Assembly: GCA_946414885.1 (NCBI GenBank)
Contig: CAMKQH010000005.1
Location: 1-64,000, forward strand
Source of the DNA: an uncultured Lachnospiraceae bacterium
GTDB lineage: Bacteria; Bacillota; Clostridia; Lachnospirales; Lachnospiraceae
DNA length: 64,000 bases
Reading direction: 5' to 3'
In this document: positions 52,825 to 62,701 of the stretch, piece after piece
Numbering within the stretch: position 1 is the first letter of the stretch
Layout of the letters: every line of letters starts with the position of its first letter
Position numbers and translations under genes: made by a program
The notes under the pieces: model-generated
What the model was told of the DNA's origin: nothing
Seen by the model: the letters and a program-made list of their open reading frames with translations, nothing else
The model's database searches: none

Positions 52825-53868
52825 ATGAAAATCGACTGGGAAAAATTGGAACAAGTGGATAAAAGAATCGTATACGGCGTCGCAGGCGGCGTGCTTGCGC
52901 TCATTCTGTTAATAACTGGCGGAATCGTATGGGGCGGCAAGAAGAACAGAAAGGTGCCGGAGCAAAAGACGGTGACCGTGCCCGCAGCGCAAAAGCCTGA
53001 CGAGGACAAGAACGTGCGCAAGAAGGTGGAGCTTTTGACGGGCGTGCAGGGATCGCTTGCAGGCGTTGCAGTGATGGATGAAAATACGCTTCTGGTCACG
53101 GATGAATACAGTAAAGTCATTTGGGAGATCAAGGACGGAAAGGCTACCCTGCTCGCAGGAAAGACCGGCCCGGAGGATGCATTTGGAGAGCCTCTTGGCG
53201 GATATCACGACGCGAAGCTGGAGGATGCCCGCTTTGAGAAGCCCTGGGGCATCGCAAGATATCTGAACGGCTGGGCGGTCTGCGACAGCACAAACCGCGT
53301 GATCCGTTATTTTGACGGGGAATTGGTTCGCACCGCGGCTTACAAGAACAGCGAGAGAACGCTTGTGAATCCCATGGGACTTGCGTCCGATGACGAGGGA
53401 AATCTCTACATCGCGGATGCAGGCGCTGACATGGTATACAAAATGGATACCAAGGGCATCCTGACGCCGCTGGCTGACGGATTCAATGCACCCTGCGGCG
53501 TGTGCTGGTCGAATGGCGTTCTGTACGTGGCAGATACCGGAAATCACAGGATCTGCGTGATCGAAAACGGTCTGATCAGAGTGTTTGCAGGCAGCAGGGA
53601 AGGCTTTAGGGATGGTACGGCTGAGGAGAGCTGCTTCCAGAATCCTCAGGGCGTGACTGTTGGCGAGGACGGAAACGTTTACGTGGCTGACACCGGAAAT
53701 TCCGCGATCCGCGTGATCAAGGACGGCGAAGTAAAGACGCTTCTGAACTGCACGGATGACAGCACTTGGCCCGTTGCACCCGTTTCTTTGGCACCTTACA
53801 AGGGCGGATTGGTTGTTGTTGACGACTTCGCAGGCGTTGTATTCACCATGCCTTACGTGAAGAAATAA
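52825..53868 (+). CDS. Membrane-anchored NHL-repeat propeller protein
   Basis: A 347-residue protein with one N-terminal TM segment (about 17-36), a short linker and a six-bladed NHL/SMP-30-like propeller (LVNPMGLASDDEGNLYIADAGADMVYKM, NGVLYVADTGNHRICVI, NPQGVTVGEDGNVYVADTGNSAIRVI). It is likely outside the cell as a binding or scaffold domain. ATG 52825 is one base after the cyclase stop with GGAAGG upstream, so it is co-translated and is the last gene of the signalling operon. Confidence 0.83.
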   Translation: MKIDWEKLEQVDKRIVYGVAGGVLALILLITGGIVWGGKKNRKVPEQKTVTVPAAQKPDEDKNVRKKVELLTGVQGSLAGVAVMDENTLLVTDEYSKVIWEIKDGKATLLAGKTGPEDAFGEPLGGYHDAKLEDARFEKPWGIARYLNGWAVCDSTNRVIRYFDGELVRTAAYKNSERTLVNPMGLASDDEGNLYIADAGADMVYKMDTKGILTPLADGFNAPCGVCWSNGVLYVADTGNHRICVIENGLIRVFAGSREGFRDGTAEESCFQNPQGVTVGEDGNVYVADTGNSAIRVIKDGEVKTLLNCTDDSTWPVAPVSLAPYKGGLVVVDDFAGVVFTMPYVKK

Positions 53869-53873
53869 GTTCG

Positions 53874-53902
53874 TTGACGTTTATTTGAAATAAGATTAAA
53901 AT
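53874..53902 (+). promoter_or_regulatory. Promoter of mgtE
   Basis: TTGACG (53874-53879), 17 bases, TAAAAT (53897-53902). Transcript start expected near 53909, giving a leader of about 180 bases. Confidence 0.65.
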
Positions 53903-53908
53903 GTTTGA

Positions 53909-54091
53909 GAATTCAAAGGAAAGGACGGTGGTGAACGTGTCAGGAGATAGTCGAAGTACGGATTCCGTTCCCCGAAGTACGAACTTCATAAAAATCACGG
54001 CAGCGCTCATCGCCACGTCCCTATAGAGATCGTAACCGCGTCTCTTCCGGGGTGAGGCTTTGATGCGTTGCCTCATAAGGAGGAGAGAGCC
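53909..54091 (+). promoter_or_regulatory. Structured leader of mgtE
   Basis: Long-range pairing joins 53923-53934 with 54010-54020 (GGACG/CGTCC, TGGTGA/TCGCCA, one bulge). Inside lie two copies of CGAAGTACG (53952-53960 and 53973-53981). Downstream are a hairpin AGAGA/TCTCT (54025-54029 with 54041-54045) and one GTGAGGC/GCCTCAT (54052-54058 with 54070-54076) ending directly at the ribosome binding site AAGGAGGAG. Many mgtE genes are Mg-controlled by an M-box. I could not match the M-box consensus, so this is either divergent or a different leader. Confidence 0.45.
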
Positions 54092-55444
54092 ATGGAAGAG
54101 ATGAATGAATTTGACGAGCTCATGGAACTGCTGGAGGCCAAGCAGTATACCAAGCTCAGACAACATTTGGCTGAAATGAATGACGCGGACATTGCCGCGT
54201 GGATGGAAGGACTCGAGGAAGAGGAAAACATGCTGAAGGTCTTCCGGATCCTTCCCAAGGACCTTGCGGCGGACGTGTTCTCCTATCTGGATGTTGACAT
54301 CCAGCAGAAAATCATTACCTCCATGTCAGAAAAGGAAGCGGCAAACATCATCGATAACCTAATGGCCGATGATGCTGCTGACCTGATGGAGGAAATGCCC
54401 GCAAATATTGTAAAAAAACTCTTGGCAAATGCCAGCCCGGAGACGCGAAGGGACATCAACCACCTGTTGCGATATCCGGAGGATTCCGCCGGCAGCATTA
54501 TGACGGTGGAGTACGTGGACCTGAAGGAAAATCTGACCGTTGCGGAATCCATCGAGAGGATCCGCAAGGTCGGCGTGGATTCCGAGACCATCAACGTTTG
54601 TTACGTGTTGGATGCCGGAAGACACCTAAAGGGTACCGTAGCTTTGAGATATCTGCTGCTTTCCGATGATTATGAGATCATCGGTGACATCATGCATGAG
54701 AACGTCATCGCCCTCAATACCATGATGGACCAGGAGGAAGTAGCAAATCAATTCAAAAAATACGATTTTACGACCATGCCCGTCGTGGATAATGAGAACC
54801 GGCTCGTAGGCATTATCACCGTCGATGATATCGTGGACATCATGGAAGAAGAGGCCACGGAGGATATGGAAAAGATGGCTGCAATCGTGCCGAGCGACAA
54901 GCCTTACATGAGGACCAGCGTCTGGGAGACTTATAAGAAGAGAATCCCCTGGCTGCTCCTTCTGATGATCAGTGCGACGTTTACGGGTGCCATCATTTCA
55001 TCCTTCGAGGATGCGCTCAGCGTCTGCGCCATCTTGGTCGCCTACATTCCCATGCTGATGGACACGGGAGGAAACGCAGGCGGACAGGCCAGCGTGACCG
55101 TGATCCGCGGACTGTCCCTCGGTGAGATCGAATACGGTGACGTGCCAAGAGTCATCTGGAAGGAGATCCGCGTGGCGGTATTTTGCGGAGTGACGCTGGC
55201 GGCAGCAAACTTTGTTAAGCTTTTGGTACTGGATCAGGTGACCGTGATGGTTGCCCTGACCGTATGCCTAACCTTAGTGGCGGCAGTACTCATGGCCATG
55301 TTTATCGGCTGCGTTCTGCCCGTTGGCGCAAAGCGACTTGGCTTTGACCCGGCCGTGATGGCGAGTCCCTTTATTACGACCATCGTGGATGCGCTGTCTT
55401 TGCTGGTATACTTTAGGATTGCAACGTTGATACTTAAACTGTGA
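54092..55444 (+). CDS. mgtE: Magnesium transporter MgtE
   Basis: A 450-residue homodimeric Mg2+ channel. It has an N-terminal MgtE_N helical domain (about 1-125), two CBS domains (about 130-255; IMTVEYVDLKENLTVAES, TTMPVVDNENRLVGIITVDDIVDIM), the plug helix, and five TM segments (about 285-450) with YIPMLMDTGGNAGGQASVTVIRGL, the pore signature. Gating is by Mg2+ bound between the N, CBS and plug parts. AAGGAGGAG precedes ATG 54092. Confidence 0.95.
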   Translation: MEEMNEFDELMELLEAKQYTKLRQHLAEMNDADIAAWMEGLEEEENMLKVFRILPKDLAADVFSYLDVDIQQKIITSMSEKEAANIIDNLMADDAADLMEEMPANIVKKLLANASPETRRDINHLLRYPEDSAGSIMTVEYVDLKENLTVAESIERIRKVGVDSETINVCYVLDAGRHLKGTVALRYLLLSDDYEIIGDIMHENVIALNTMMDQEEVANQFKKYDFTTMPVVDNENRLVGIITVDDIVDIMEEEATEDMEKMAAIVPSDKPYMRTSVWETYKKRIPWLLLLMISATFTGAIISSFEDALSVCAILVAYIPMLMDTGGNAGGQASVTVIRGLSLGEIEYGDVPRVIWKEIRVAVFCGVTLAAANFVKLLVLDQVTVMVALTVCLTLVAAVLMAMFIGCVLPVGAKRLGFDPAVMASPFITTIVDALSLLVYFRIATLILKL

Positions 55445-55493
55445 CGGCTCATGGGTGGAGAATTAGACTTCGGGACGCGGATGAGGAATTATT

Positions 55494-56348
55494 ATGAATG
55501 AAGAGAAAGACATTGTAATCGAAGAGATCAATCCCACGTTCCTTTACATCTGGAAGGGAACGAGACATGAGGACGAGGCAATCTATCATTGCCACAATCA
55601 TCTGGAGATGGCCTTTGTTCTGTCAGGGGAAGGAAAATATCACATTGAGGGAGAAATCTTTGACGTTGCAGAGGGAGATCTCATGATCTTCAATCCCGGC
55701 ATCCGCCACCAGGCACTCTTCTTAAAGCAGGTGGAGACGCCTACCACGGAATTCTTTGTGGGCTTTACGGACGTGCAGTTCCCGGGCTTTTGTCCCAACC
55801 ACGTGCCGGTGCCCGGGGGCGGATACGTGATCCACACCAAGGGAGAACTTCGGCAGAGGATCTTTAAGATCTGCTCTTCCATGGAAGCGGAGAAGGCAGC
55901 AAGAAGACAGGGCAGATATTACATGCTGAAATCCTACTTGATGCAGCTGCTGATCCTCGTGATGCGTGAGCAGTGTGAGCCGGAGAAGCCGGCGGACGGA
56001 TATGTGTTTGAATCCACCAACAAGAAGTACGTGGTGGAGAAAATCCTGACTTATTTTGAAGATCACTACAGTGAGAAAATTTCTCTGGATCAGATTGCGG
56101 ACAACATGTACCTTAGTCCCTTCTACGTATCAAAAATCTTTAAGAGTGAGACGGGGGACGCGCCAATCCAGCACCTGATCAAGATCCGCCTGGAGAAGGC
56201 AAAGGAACTGCTGGAACAGGGGAAGGCCCTGAGCGTGCAGGAGGCAGCCGCCATGGTGGGCTATGACGATGCCTATCACTTCAGCAAGCTTTTCAAGAAG
56301 CGTTTTGGCATCACGCCGACCCAGGCGAGAAAACTTGAAAATCTTTAG
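55494..56348 (+). CDS. AraC-family transcriptional regulator with cupin sensor
   Basis: A 284-residue regulator. The N-terminal cupin (about 20-140; HCHNHLEMAFVLSGEGKYHIEGEIFDVAEGDLMIFNPGIRHQ) probably binds a small molecule. The C-terminal pair of helix-turn-helices is at about 185-284 (ISLDQIADNMYLSPFYVSKIFKSETG, EAAAMVGYDDAYHFSKLFKKRFGITPTQAR). GAGGAAT precedes ATG 55494. Neighbours (mgtE, the C39-like gene) give no clue to the ligand or target. Confidence 0.9.
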   Translation: MNEEKDIVIEEINPTFLYIWKGTRHEDEAIYHCHNHLEMAFVLSGEGKYHIEGEIFDVAEGDLMIFNPGIRHQALFLKQVETPTTEFFVGFTDVQFPGFCPNHVPVPGGGYVIHTKGELRQRIFKICSSMEAEKAARRQGRYYMLKSYLMQLLILVMREQCEPEKPADGYVFESTNKKYVVEKILTYFEDHYSEKISLDQIADNMYLSPFYVSKIFKSETGDAPIQHLIKIRLEKAKELLEQGKALSVQEAAAMVGYDDAYHFSKLFKKRFGITPTQARKLENL

Positions 56349-56537
56349 AAAGCTTGCAGGAAGCCTATGGAACAGGCGTTAAACGCTTAAAGTAGCGCGT
56401 GAGATTGATATTTTTTTGACGGTATGTTTTTTTTGAAGTACTTGTCCAAAAACTGTTTTCAAGAAAAAAGAATTGTGTTACGCTCAAGTTAATGAAACTG
56501 TTTTTTCCAGATTTTAGGTATTGGGAGAGGGCATGAC
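56349..56537. other. A/T-rich gap with no assigned element
   Basis: About 190 bases with several A and T tracts. I see no convincing promoter pair, terminator or conserved structure, although a promoter for the following gene must lie here or upstream. Confidence 0.4.
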
Positions 56538-57206
56538 ATGAGGTATTTTTTTGAAGCAAAATTAGAGAGAAACGACGGTGGATTTTTCATCAACATTCCG
56601 TTTAACGTATGGGAAGTTTGCAAGCTGCGCGACGTGATCCAGGCAGACATCGTTTTGGACAATCGCATCATCGCGTGCGAACTGACGCCGAAGGAGAAAG
56701 GCATCTACGTGATCCAGCTGGACGACGAGGACGTATCGGGAATCGAGATTGGCGTTCCTCACCAGATCCTGCTCCACATCACGGGATCCCTCATCCGCAT
56801 GGATCAGAACAGCCCCTACAGCTTTGACAATCCCGTGCGCAAGATCGACGGCATGGAAGTGATCAAGCAGCCGGAGGACGGCCTTTGCGGACAGGCTTGC
56901 GTGGCAATGCTTGCCGGACGCACCATCGCCGAGGTCATCACCATCATGGACTGCCGCGAGTGGCAGGCAACCATGGGCCGCATGATCTCTGCGCTGAATT
57001 ATTACGGCATCGATCATTCTGACGTCATCAACTACACGGAAGGCCGCAACGTGGTGCTTCCGAAATGTTGCATCATGATGGAGAGAATGGGGCGCTACTG
57101 CCATTATCTGATCCATTACGACGGACTCTTCTATGATTCCAACCTCGGACTCCTTCAGGAGTACGACATGAGTAAGCTCCTGGGATTCCTGGAGATCAAG
57201 TGCTAG
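56538..57206 (+). CDS. DUF1905-like and C39-like cysteine peptidase fusion
   Basis: A 222-residue protein without signal peptide. Residues about 1-90 resemble DUF1905, a small beta-barrel (FEAKLERNDGGFFINIPF, CELTPKEKGIYVIQL). Residues about 105-222 resemble a C39-like papain-fold domain: LCGQAC with C117 as likely nucleophile, histidine in RYCHYLIHYDG, and the following aspartate or asparagine in FYDSN. It ends in a cysteine. Whether it is a protease is uncertain because bacteriocin-transporter partners are absent. GGGAGAGGG at 56522-56530 sets ATG 56538. Confidence 0.6.
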   Translation: MRYFFEAKLERNDGGFFINIPFNVWEVCKLRDVIQADIVLDNRIIACELTPKEKGIYVIQLDDEDVSGIEIGVPHQILLHITGSLIRMDQNSPYSFDNPVRKIDGMEVIKQPEDGLCGQACVAMLAGRTIAEVITIMDCREWQATMGRMISALNYYGIDHSDVINYTEGRNVVLPKCCIMMERMGRYCHYLIHYDGLFYDSNLGLLQEYDMSKLLGFLEIKC

Positions 57207-57237
57207 TTCTGCTGGCGCTTCACGTAATGACGAAAAC

Positions 57238-57270
57238 AAAACCGCATGGCCGATGGCCGCGCGGTTTTTT
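57238..57270 (+). terminator. Terminator upstream of groES
   Basis: AAAACCGC (57238-57245) pairs with GCGGTTTT (57261-57268), with an inner GGCC/GGCC pairing, then T to 57270. Confidence 0.88.
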
Positions 57271-57385
57271 GATTCTAAAAGAATTATTAAATCTTTCAAA
57301 ACCCATTACAATAAGAAAATACGAGATAAATAGAGATAAAATGAGAAATATAGAGAAAAACTTGCCTTGACTTCCGTGAATTCGT

Positions 57386-57414
57386 TTGCAAACACAGGCA
57401 TATAAATTTATTAT
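57386..57414 (+). promoter_or_regulatory. Promoter of groESL
   Basis: TTGCAA (57386-57391), 17 bases, TATTAT (57409-57414). The expected start point lies just before the CIRCE operator. Confidence 0.65.
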
Positions 57415-57426
57415 ATGGAATAGTGA

Positions 57427-57453
57427 TTAGCACTCGAATTAAAAGAGTGCTAA
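57427..57453 (+). promoter_or_regulatory. CIRCE operator (HrcA binding site)
   Basis: Perfect consensus TTAGCACTC, nine bases, GAGTGCTAA. HrcA binds it to repress the chaperonin operon until heat shock. Confidence 0.97.
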
Positions 57454-57524
57454 CAACCAAAAACGAAAGCTGGAAACCGCCTTTAAAAGCGGGAGAAGAG
57501 AAGAAAGCAAGGAGGCAGAAAGTT

Positions 57525-59452
<1,928 letters not shown>

Positions 59453-59474
59453 CTCCACTAATAGAAAAACAAGC

Positions 59475-59507
59475 GAGCTCCCTCGTAAAGAGGGAGCTCA
59501 TTTTTTT
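59475..59507 (+). terminator. Main terminator of groESL
   Basis: GAGCTCCCTC/GAGGGAGCTC (59475-59484 with 59490-59499), loop GTAAA, then a run of seven T. Confidence 0.96.
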
Positions 59508-59510
59508 CTG

Positions 59511-59542
59511 GAGGCGCCATGAATAAAAGCGTCTCTTTTTTT
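59511..59542 (+). terminator. Second, backup terminator of groESL
   Basis: GAGGCGC/GCGTCTC (59511-59517 with 59529-59535, one G-U pair) followed by seven further T. It is directly downstream of the first. Confidence 0.75.
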
Positions 59543-59564
59543 ATCGATTGACGGGGAGGGAAAA

Positions 59565-60059
59565 GTGGATCAAAAGGAATTTGAAAAACTATACGCGGAG
59601 CATGCCCAAAAACTGCGAAGATACCTCCGAGGAAAAATCCGGGAGGAGGAAGTGGAGGACGTGCTTCAGGAAGTGTTTTTCCTGGCGTGGAAAAAGAGGG
59701 AGCTGCTGCGAGACTGCGAGAATCCGGCAGGATGGTTGTTTAACGTTACGAAGTATAAGATCCTGGAGAACAGACGGGGATGCATGGATTTCGGGATCTG
59801 CGTGGAAGAAAAGGAATGGGAACGATTTGGCGGCAAGGAGGATTGGATGGATGCACAGAGTATGACGGAATGGAGAATGCTTTTTGAACAATATCTGGAT
59901 GCGAGGGAGCACAGGATCATACAGTCGGTCTGCGTGGAAGGGCGGAGTCTTGCGGAGACGGCGCGAAGGGAAGAAATGTCGAAGGAAAGCCTTCGCAGGC
60001 ATTTCCAAAAGGCGTTGGCGAAGTTGAGAAAAATCATGGCACAACAGGTAATACAATAG
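59565..60059 (+). CDS. ECF-type RNA polymerase sigma factor
   Basis: A 164-residue sigma-70 family protein. Region 2 is at about 7-75 (FEKLYAEHAQKLRRYLRGKIREEEVEDVLQEVFFLAWKKR, NPAGWLFNVTKYKILENRR) and region 4 at about 100-160 (EHRIIQSVCVEGRSLAETARREEMSKESLRRHFQKALAKLRK). No anti-sigma gene is adjacent; the next gene is a KTSC protein. The start is GTG 59565 with GGGGAGGG five bases before it. Confidence 0.85.
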   Translation: MDQKEFEKLYAEHAQKLRRYLRGKIREEEVEDVLQEVFFLAWKKRELLRDCENPAGWLFNVTKYKILENRRGCMDFGICVEEKEWERFGGKEDWMDAQSMTEWRMLFEQYLDAREHRIIQSVCVEGRSLAETARREEMSKESLRRHFQKALAKLRKIMAQQVIQ

Positions 60060-60075
60060 GCCAAAAACGAATTTG

Positions 60076-60114
60076 TTGTATTCCAAAAATTATGTGCCAT
60101 ATAATAATATATGG
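60076..60114 (+). promoter_or_regulatory. Promoter with palindrome upstream of the KTSC gene
   Basis: TTGTAT (60076-60081), 18 bases, TATAAT (60100-60105). The -10 lies inside the inverted repeat CCATATA-ATAA-TATATGG (60097-60114), which could be an operator. Confidence 0.5.
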
Positions 60115-60236
60115 GTCATTTATAGTACGTAAGGAATGGAAAACATAGGAAAATCATGACGCCATGGATCATGATGAAGGGAAGAAGGGAGTCAAGTCAA
60201 AAAAGAGAAAAGTCAAAAAGAAAAAGGGGGAGCCGC

Positions 60237-60449
60237 ATGAAAAGGATTACGTTTGGGGAAAGAGTGATCGCGTCGGCAGGATACGATGCACTGTGTGCGA
60301 TTTTGGAGCTGGAATTTACCCGTACGGGACAGGTCAGCCAGTTTTATGACGTGGCTGAAGACGTTTGGTACGAGTTTAAAAATGCAGATTTTCCGGACCG
60401 CTATTTTCAAAGACGGATCCGTGGGAGATATCCAGAGCGGAGATTATAA
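60237..60449 (+). CDS. KTSC domain protein
   Basis: A 70-residue protein that is a single KTSC domain: IASAGYDALCAILELEFTRTGQ, FYDVAEDVWYEF and the conserved end RYFQRRIRGRYPERRL. KTSC domains occur alone or fused to nucleic-acid enzymes such as lysyl-tRNA synthetase-like or nuclease proteins; the function is not established. The longer frame from 60156 is rejected because AAGGGGGAG at 60224-60232 sits just before ATG 60237. It has its own promoter candidate. Confidence 0.75.
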   Translation: MKRITFGERVIASAGYDALCAILELEFTRTGQVSQFYDVAEDVWYEFKNADFPDRYFQRRIRGRYPERRL

Positions 60450-60489
60450 ATTTTTTCTTTTTTCTCTTTCCCAAAAAAGAGGAATATGC

Positions 60490-60495
60490 TATACT
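60490..60495 (+). promoter_or_regulatory. Putative -10 box of the polysaccharide deacetylase gene
   Basis: TATACT at 60490-60495 with only a weak -35 (TTTCCC at 60467-60472, 17 bases away). The transcript would start near 60502. Confidence 0.45.
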
Positions 60496-60563
60496 ATCAT
60501 TTGTGAGATTATGGGTTTTGGGACAAAACCCGCATTTTGATGCCAAGATATGAGGATTGCGTT

Positions 60564-61577
60564 ATGGATCAGGAAAAGCAGGCCACGTCTGCAGAGAGAC
60601 AAAAGCGCGTCCAGCGGCTGAAAAAGATGATCATCCTAAGCATTGTGATCGGAATCTTGGTCCCATGGGTGGCTTGTGCCATTTTATTCGCGTTTGTTTT
60701 CGGCATGCATCAGCAGTGGAAGGATGCCAACCGGCATTTGGATGCACTGACGCAGACCGTTGACGAACAAGGAAAAAAGCTAGAGGAACTGAGTCGCATC
60801 CTGCAGGAAGAATTTTCTAACCGTCAAAAGCTTCAAGACGAGACGGAGAAAAGACTTGAACTGTTGGAAGCCGCCGAGGCAAAGGAAGAGGAGCAGGCTC
60901 TTCTTCCGGAGGAGCCCAAGGCGGACAACCGTCACAAAGTGTATCTTACGTTTGATGACGGTCCAAGCATCTATACCAATGAAATACTGGACATACTAAA
61001 GAAGTACGACGTGAAGGCAACCTTCTTCGTTTTGGGGAAGGAGAGCGAGGAAGCGCAGCAGGCCATGAAGCGTATCGTGGAGGAAGGACATTCCCTGGGA
61101 ATGCATTCCTACACGCATGAGTATGACAAGATCTATGCTTCCAAGGAAGCCTTCGGTAATGACGTTGAGAGAATCAGGGATTATCTTTTTCAAGTGACGG
61201 GTGTTGAGAGCCATCTCTACCGGTTCCCCGGGGGGAGCTCAAACACCGTTACGAACGTGGACGTACATGAATTTATTGAATATTTGAAGGAAAGCGATAC
61301 GGTATATTTTGATTGGAACGTATCGTCGGGCGATGCCGCGCAGGTCAGCCTTTCGGCGGAGACCATACTTAGAAATGCAACGGCAGGGATCGAAACGAGA
61401 CCCACGTCCGTCATATTATTTCACGACATGGCGAGCCGCCGGACTACGGTGGACGCCCTGCCCATGGTGATCGAGAAGCTTCTTGCCATGGACAACGTGG
61501 AAATTCTCCCGATCACGGAGGACACGGAGCTGATCCAGCACGTGAAGCCGCGGGAGAATCCCCAAAGACAGAAATGA
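60564..61577 (+). CDS. Membrane-anchored polysaccharide deacetylase
   Basis: A 337-residue protein with a short cytoplasmic part, one TM segment (about 22-46), a coiled-coil stalk (about 50-110) and an external NodB-homology domain (about 120-325). Catalytic motifs are TFDDGPS (base and metal Asp), HSYTHEY (metal His), RFPGGSSN and the final VILFHDM. It probably removes acetyl groups from peptidoglycan or another cell-wall glycan. GAGGAT before ATG 60564 sets the start. The bactofilin gene follows at 36 bases, a pairing seen with cell-wall enzymes elsewhere. Confidence 0.88.
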   Translation: MDQEKQATSAERQKRVQRLKKMIILSIVIGILVPWVACAILFAFVFGMHQQWKDANRHLDALTQTVDEQGKKLEELSRILQEEFSNRQKLQDETEKRLELLEAAEAKEEEQALLPEEPKADNRHKVYLTFDDGPSIYTNEILDILKKYDVKATFFVLGKESEEAQQAMKRIVEEGHSLGMHSYTHEYDKIYASKEAFGNDVERIRDYLFQVTGVESHLYRFPGGSSNTVTNVDVHEFIEYLKESDTVYFDWNVSSGDAAQVSLSAETILRNATAGIETRPTSVILFHDMASRRTTVDALPMVIEKLLAMDNVEILPITEDTELIQHVKPRENPQRQK

Positions 61578-61613
61578 CAAGCACTGTATGCAGAATAACG
61601 GGAGGTAAGAAAA

Positions 61614-62666
61614 ATGGGTTTTTTCTCTGATCTGAAGGAGGATCTGAATCAGGCCGTCAATGAGCTTTTGCCCGACGGCGCGAAAGAGGAACCGAAGGAA
61701 GAGGTTTCCGAAGAAGATGCTACCCTGAAGGAACTCGAAGAGTTAGAAGCCATGCTTCATAACATTGACGAGATCCAGGAAGAGGAGGCGGCGAGAATCG
61801 CTGAGGAAGAAGCGCAGATGCAAAAGGAGACGGAGATCGCTCCCGGCGCCGTTGCGGAGGAATCCGTTGCGGAGGTCTTCACGGAACTTGAGAAGGAGCT
61901 TCCGGCAGAACCCGAAAAGGAGCTTCCGGCGGAACCTGAGAAAGAAGAAGGCATGCAGATCTCCCTGGCAGATTTCATGGTCATGGAAGAGGTAAAACCG
62001 GAACCGAAGAAGGAGCCGGCGAAGATCGTATGGCCGGATGAAACGCCCAAGGCAGCGCCTGCCGCAAGCGAGGCAAAAGAGCCCGCAGATGAAAAGCCTG
62101 CGGAAGAAAAGCCTGCAGAAGAAAAGCAATATCAGCAATCCGGAGGAATGGAAATGGAAACCAAGGCAATTGACAAGAGTTGGATCTTAGATTTATCAAA
62201 CATGGAAGAGATGGAAGAGACCGCAGTGATCACTGCGGGAATGAGAGTTAAGGGCGACATTCTCTCAAATGGATCGGCCGACGTATTCGGAGAGGTTTAC
62301 GGCAACGTCCAGGTGAAGGGCAAGCTCAACGTGACCGGCAAGATCTCCGGCAACTCCAAGGCAGCTGACATTCTTGCGGATGCGGCAAAGATCAACGGCG
62401 ACGTGATCAGCGACGGAGAAGTAAAGATCGGCGTTGGCAGCGTGGTGGTCGGCAACGTGGAAGCCACCGACGCGGTGATCGCAGGAGCAGTCAAGGGAAC
62501 CATCGACGTAAAGGGCCCCGTGATCATTGACGCGACGGCAGTGGTACTTGGCAACGTCAAGGCAAAGTCCATCCAGATCAACAACGGTGCAAGGATCGAA
62601 GGCATGTGCGTTCTTTGCTATGCAGAGCAGAGTGCAGCGAAGTTCTTTGAAGAACAGGAAGTATAA
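61614..62666 (+). CDS. Bactofilin-type polymer-forming protein with long acidic N-terminus
   Basis: A 350-residue protein. The C-terminal bactofilin domain (about 200-330) has regularly spaced Gly/Val beta-helix turns (GMRVKGDILSNGSADVFGEV, GKISGNSKAADILADAAKINGDV, GSVVVGNVEATDAVIAGAVKGTI). The first 195 residues are very acidic and disordered, with short repeats (KELPAEPE twice, EEKPAEEKPAEEK). Bactofilins form membrane-associated filaments that place cell-wall enzymes. The deacetylase upstream is a plausible partner. GGGAGG precedes ATG 61614. Confidence 0.85.
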   Translation: MGFFSDLKEDLNQAVNELLPDGAKEEPKEEVSEEDATLKELEELEAMLHNIDEIQEEEAARIAEEEAQMQKETEIAPGAVAEESVAEVFTELEKELPAEPEKELPAEPEKEEGMQISLADFMVMEEVKPEPKKEPAKIVWPDETPKAAPAASEAKEPADEKPAEEKPAEEKQYQQSGGMEMETKAIDKSWILDLSNMEEMEETAVITAGMRVKGDILSNGSADVFGEVYGNVQVKGKLNVTGKISGNSKAADILADAAKINGDVISDGEVKIGVGSVVVGNVEATDAVIAGAVKGTIDVKGPVIIDATAVVLGNVKAKSIQINNGARIEGMCVLCYAEQSAAKFFEEQEV

Positions 62667-62701
62667 ACGGACCGGAAAATAAGAAGAATGAGGAGGAACG
62701 C

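Noticed and set aside
53909..54091. M-box Mg2+ riboswitch call for the mgtE leader
   Set aside because: Expected from gene context but the conserved M-box sequences could not be placed; kept as an unclassified leader.
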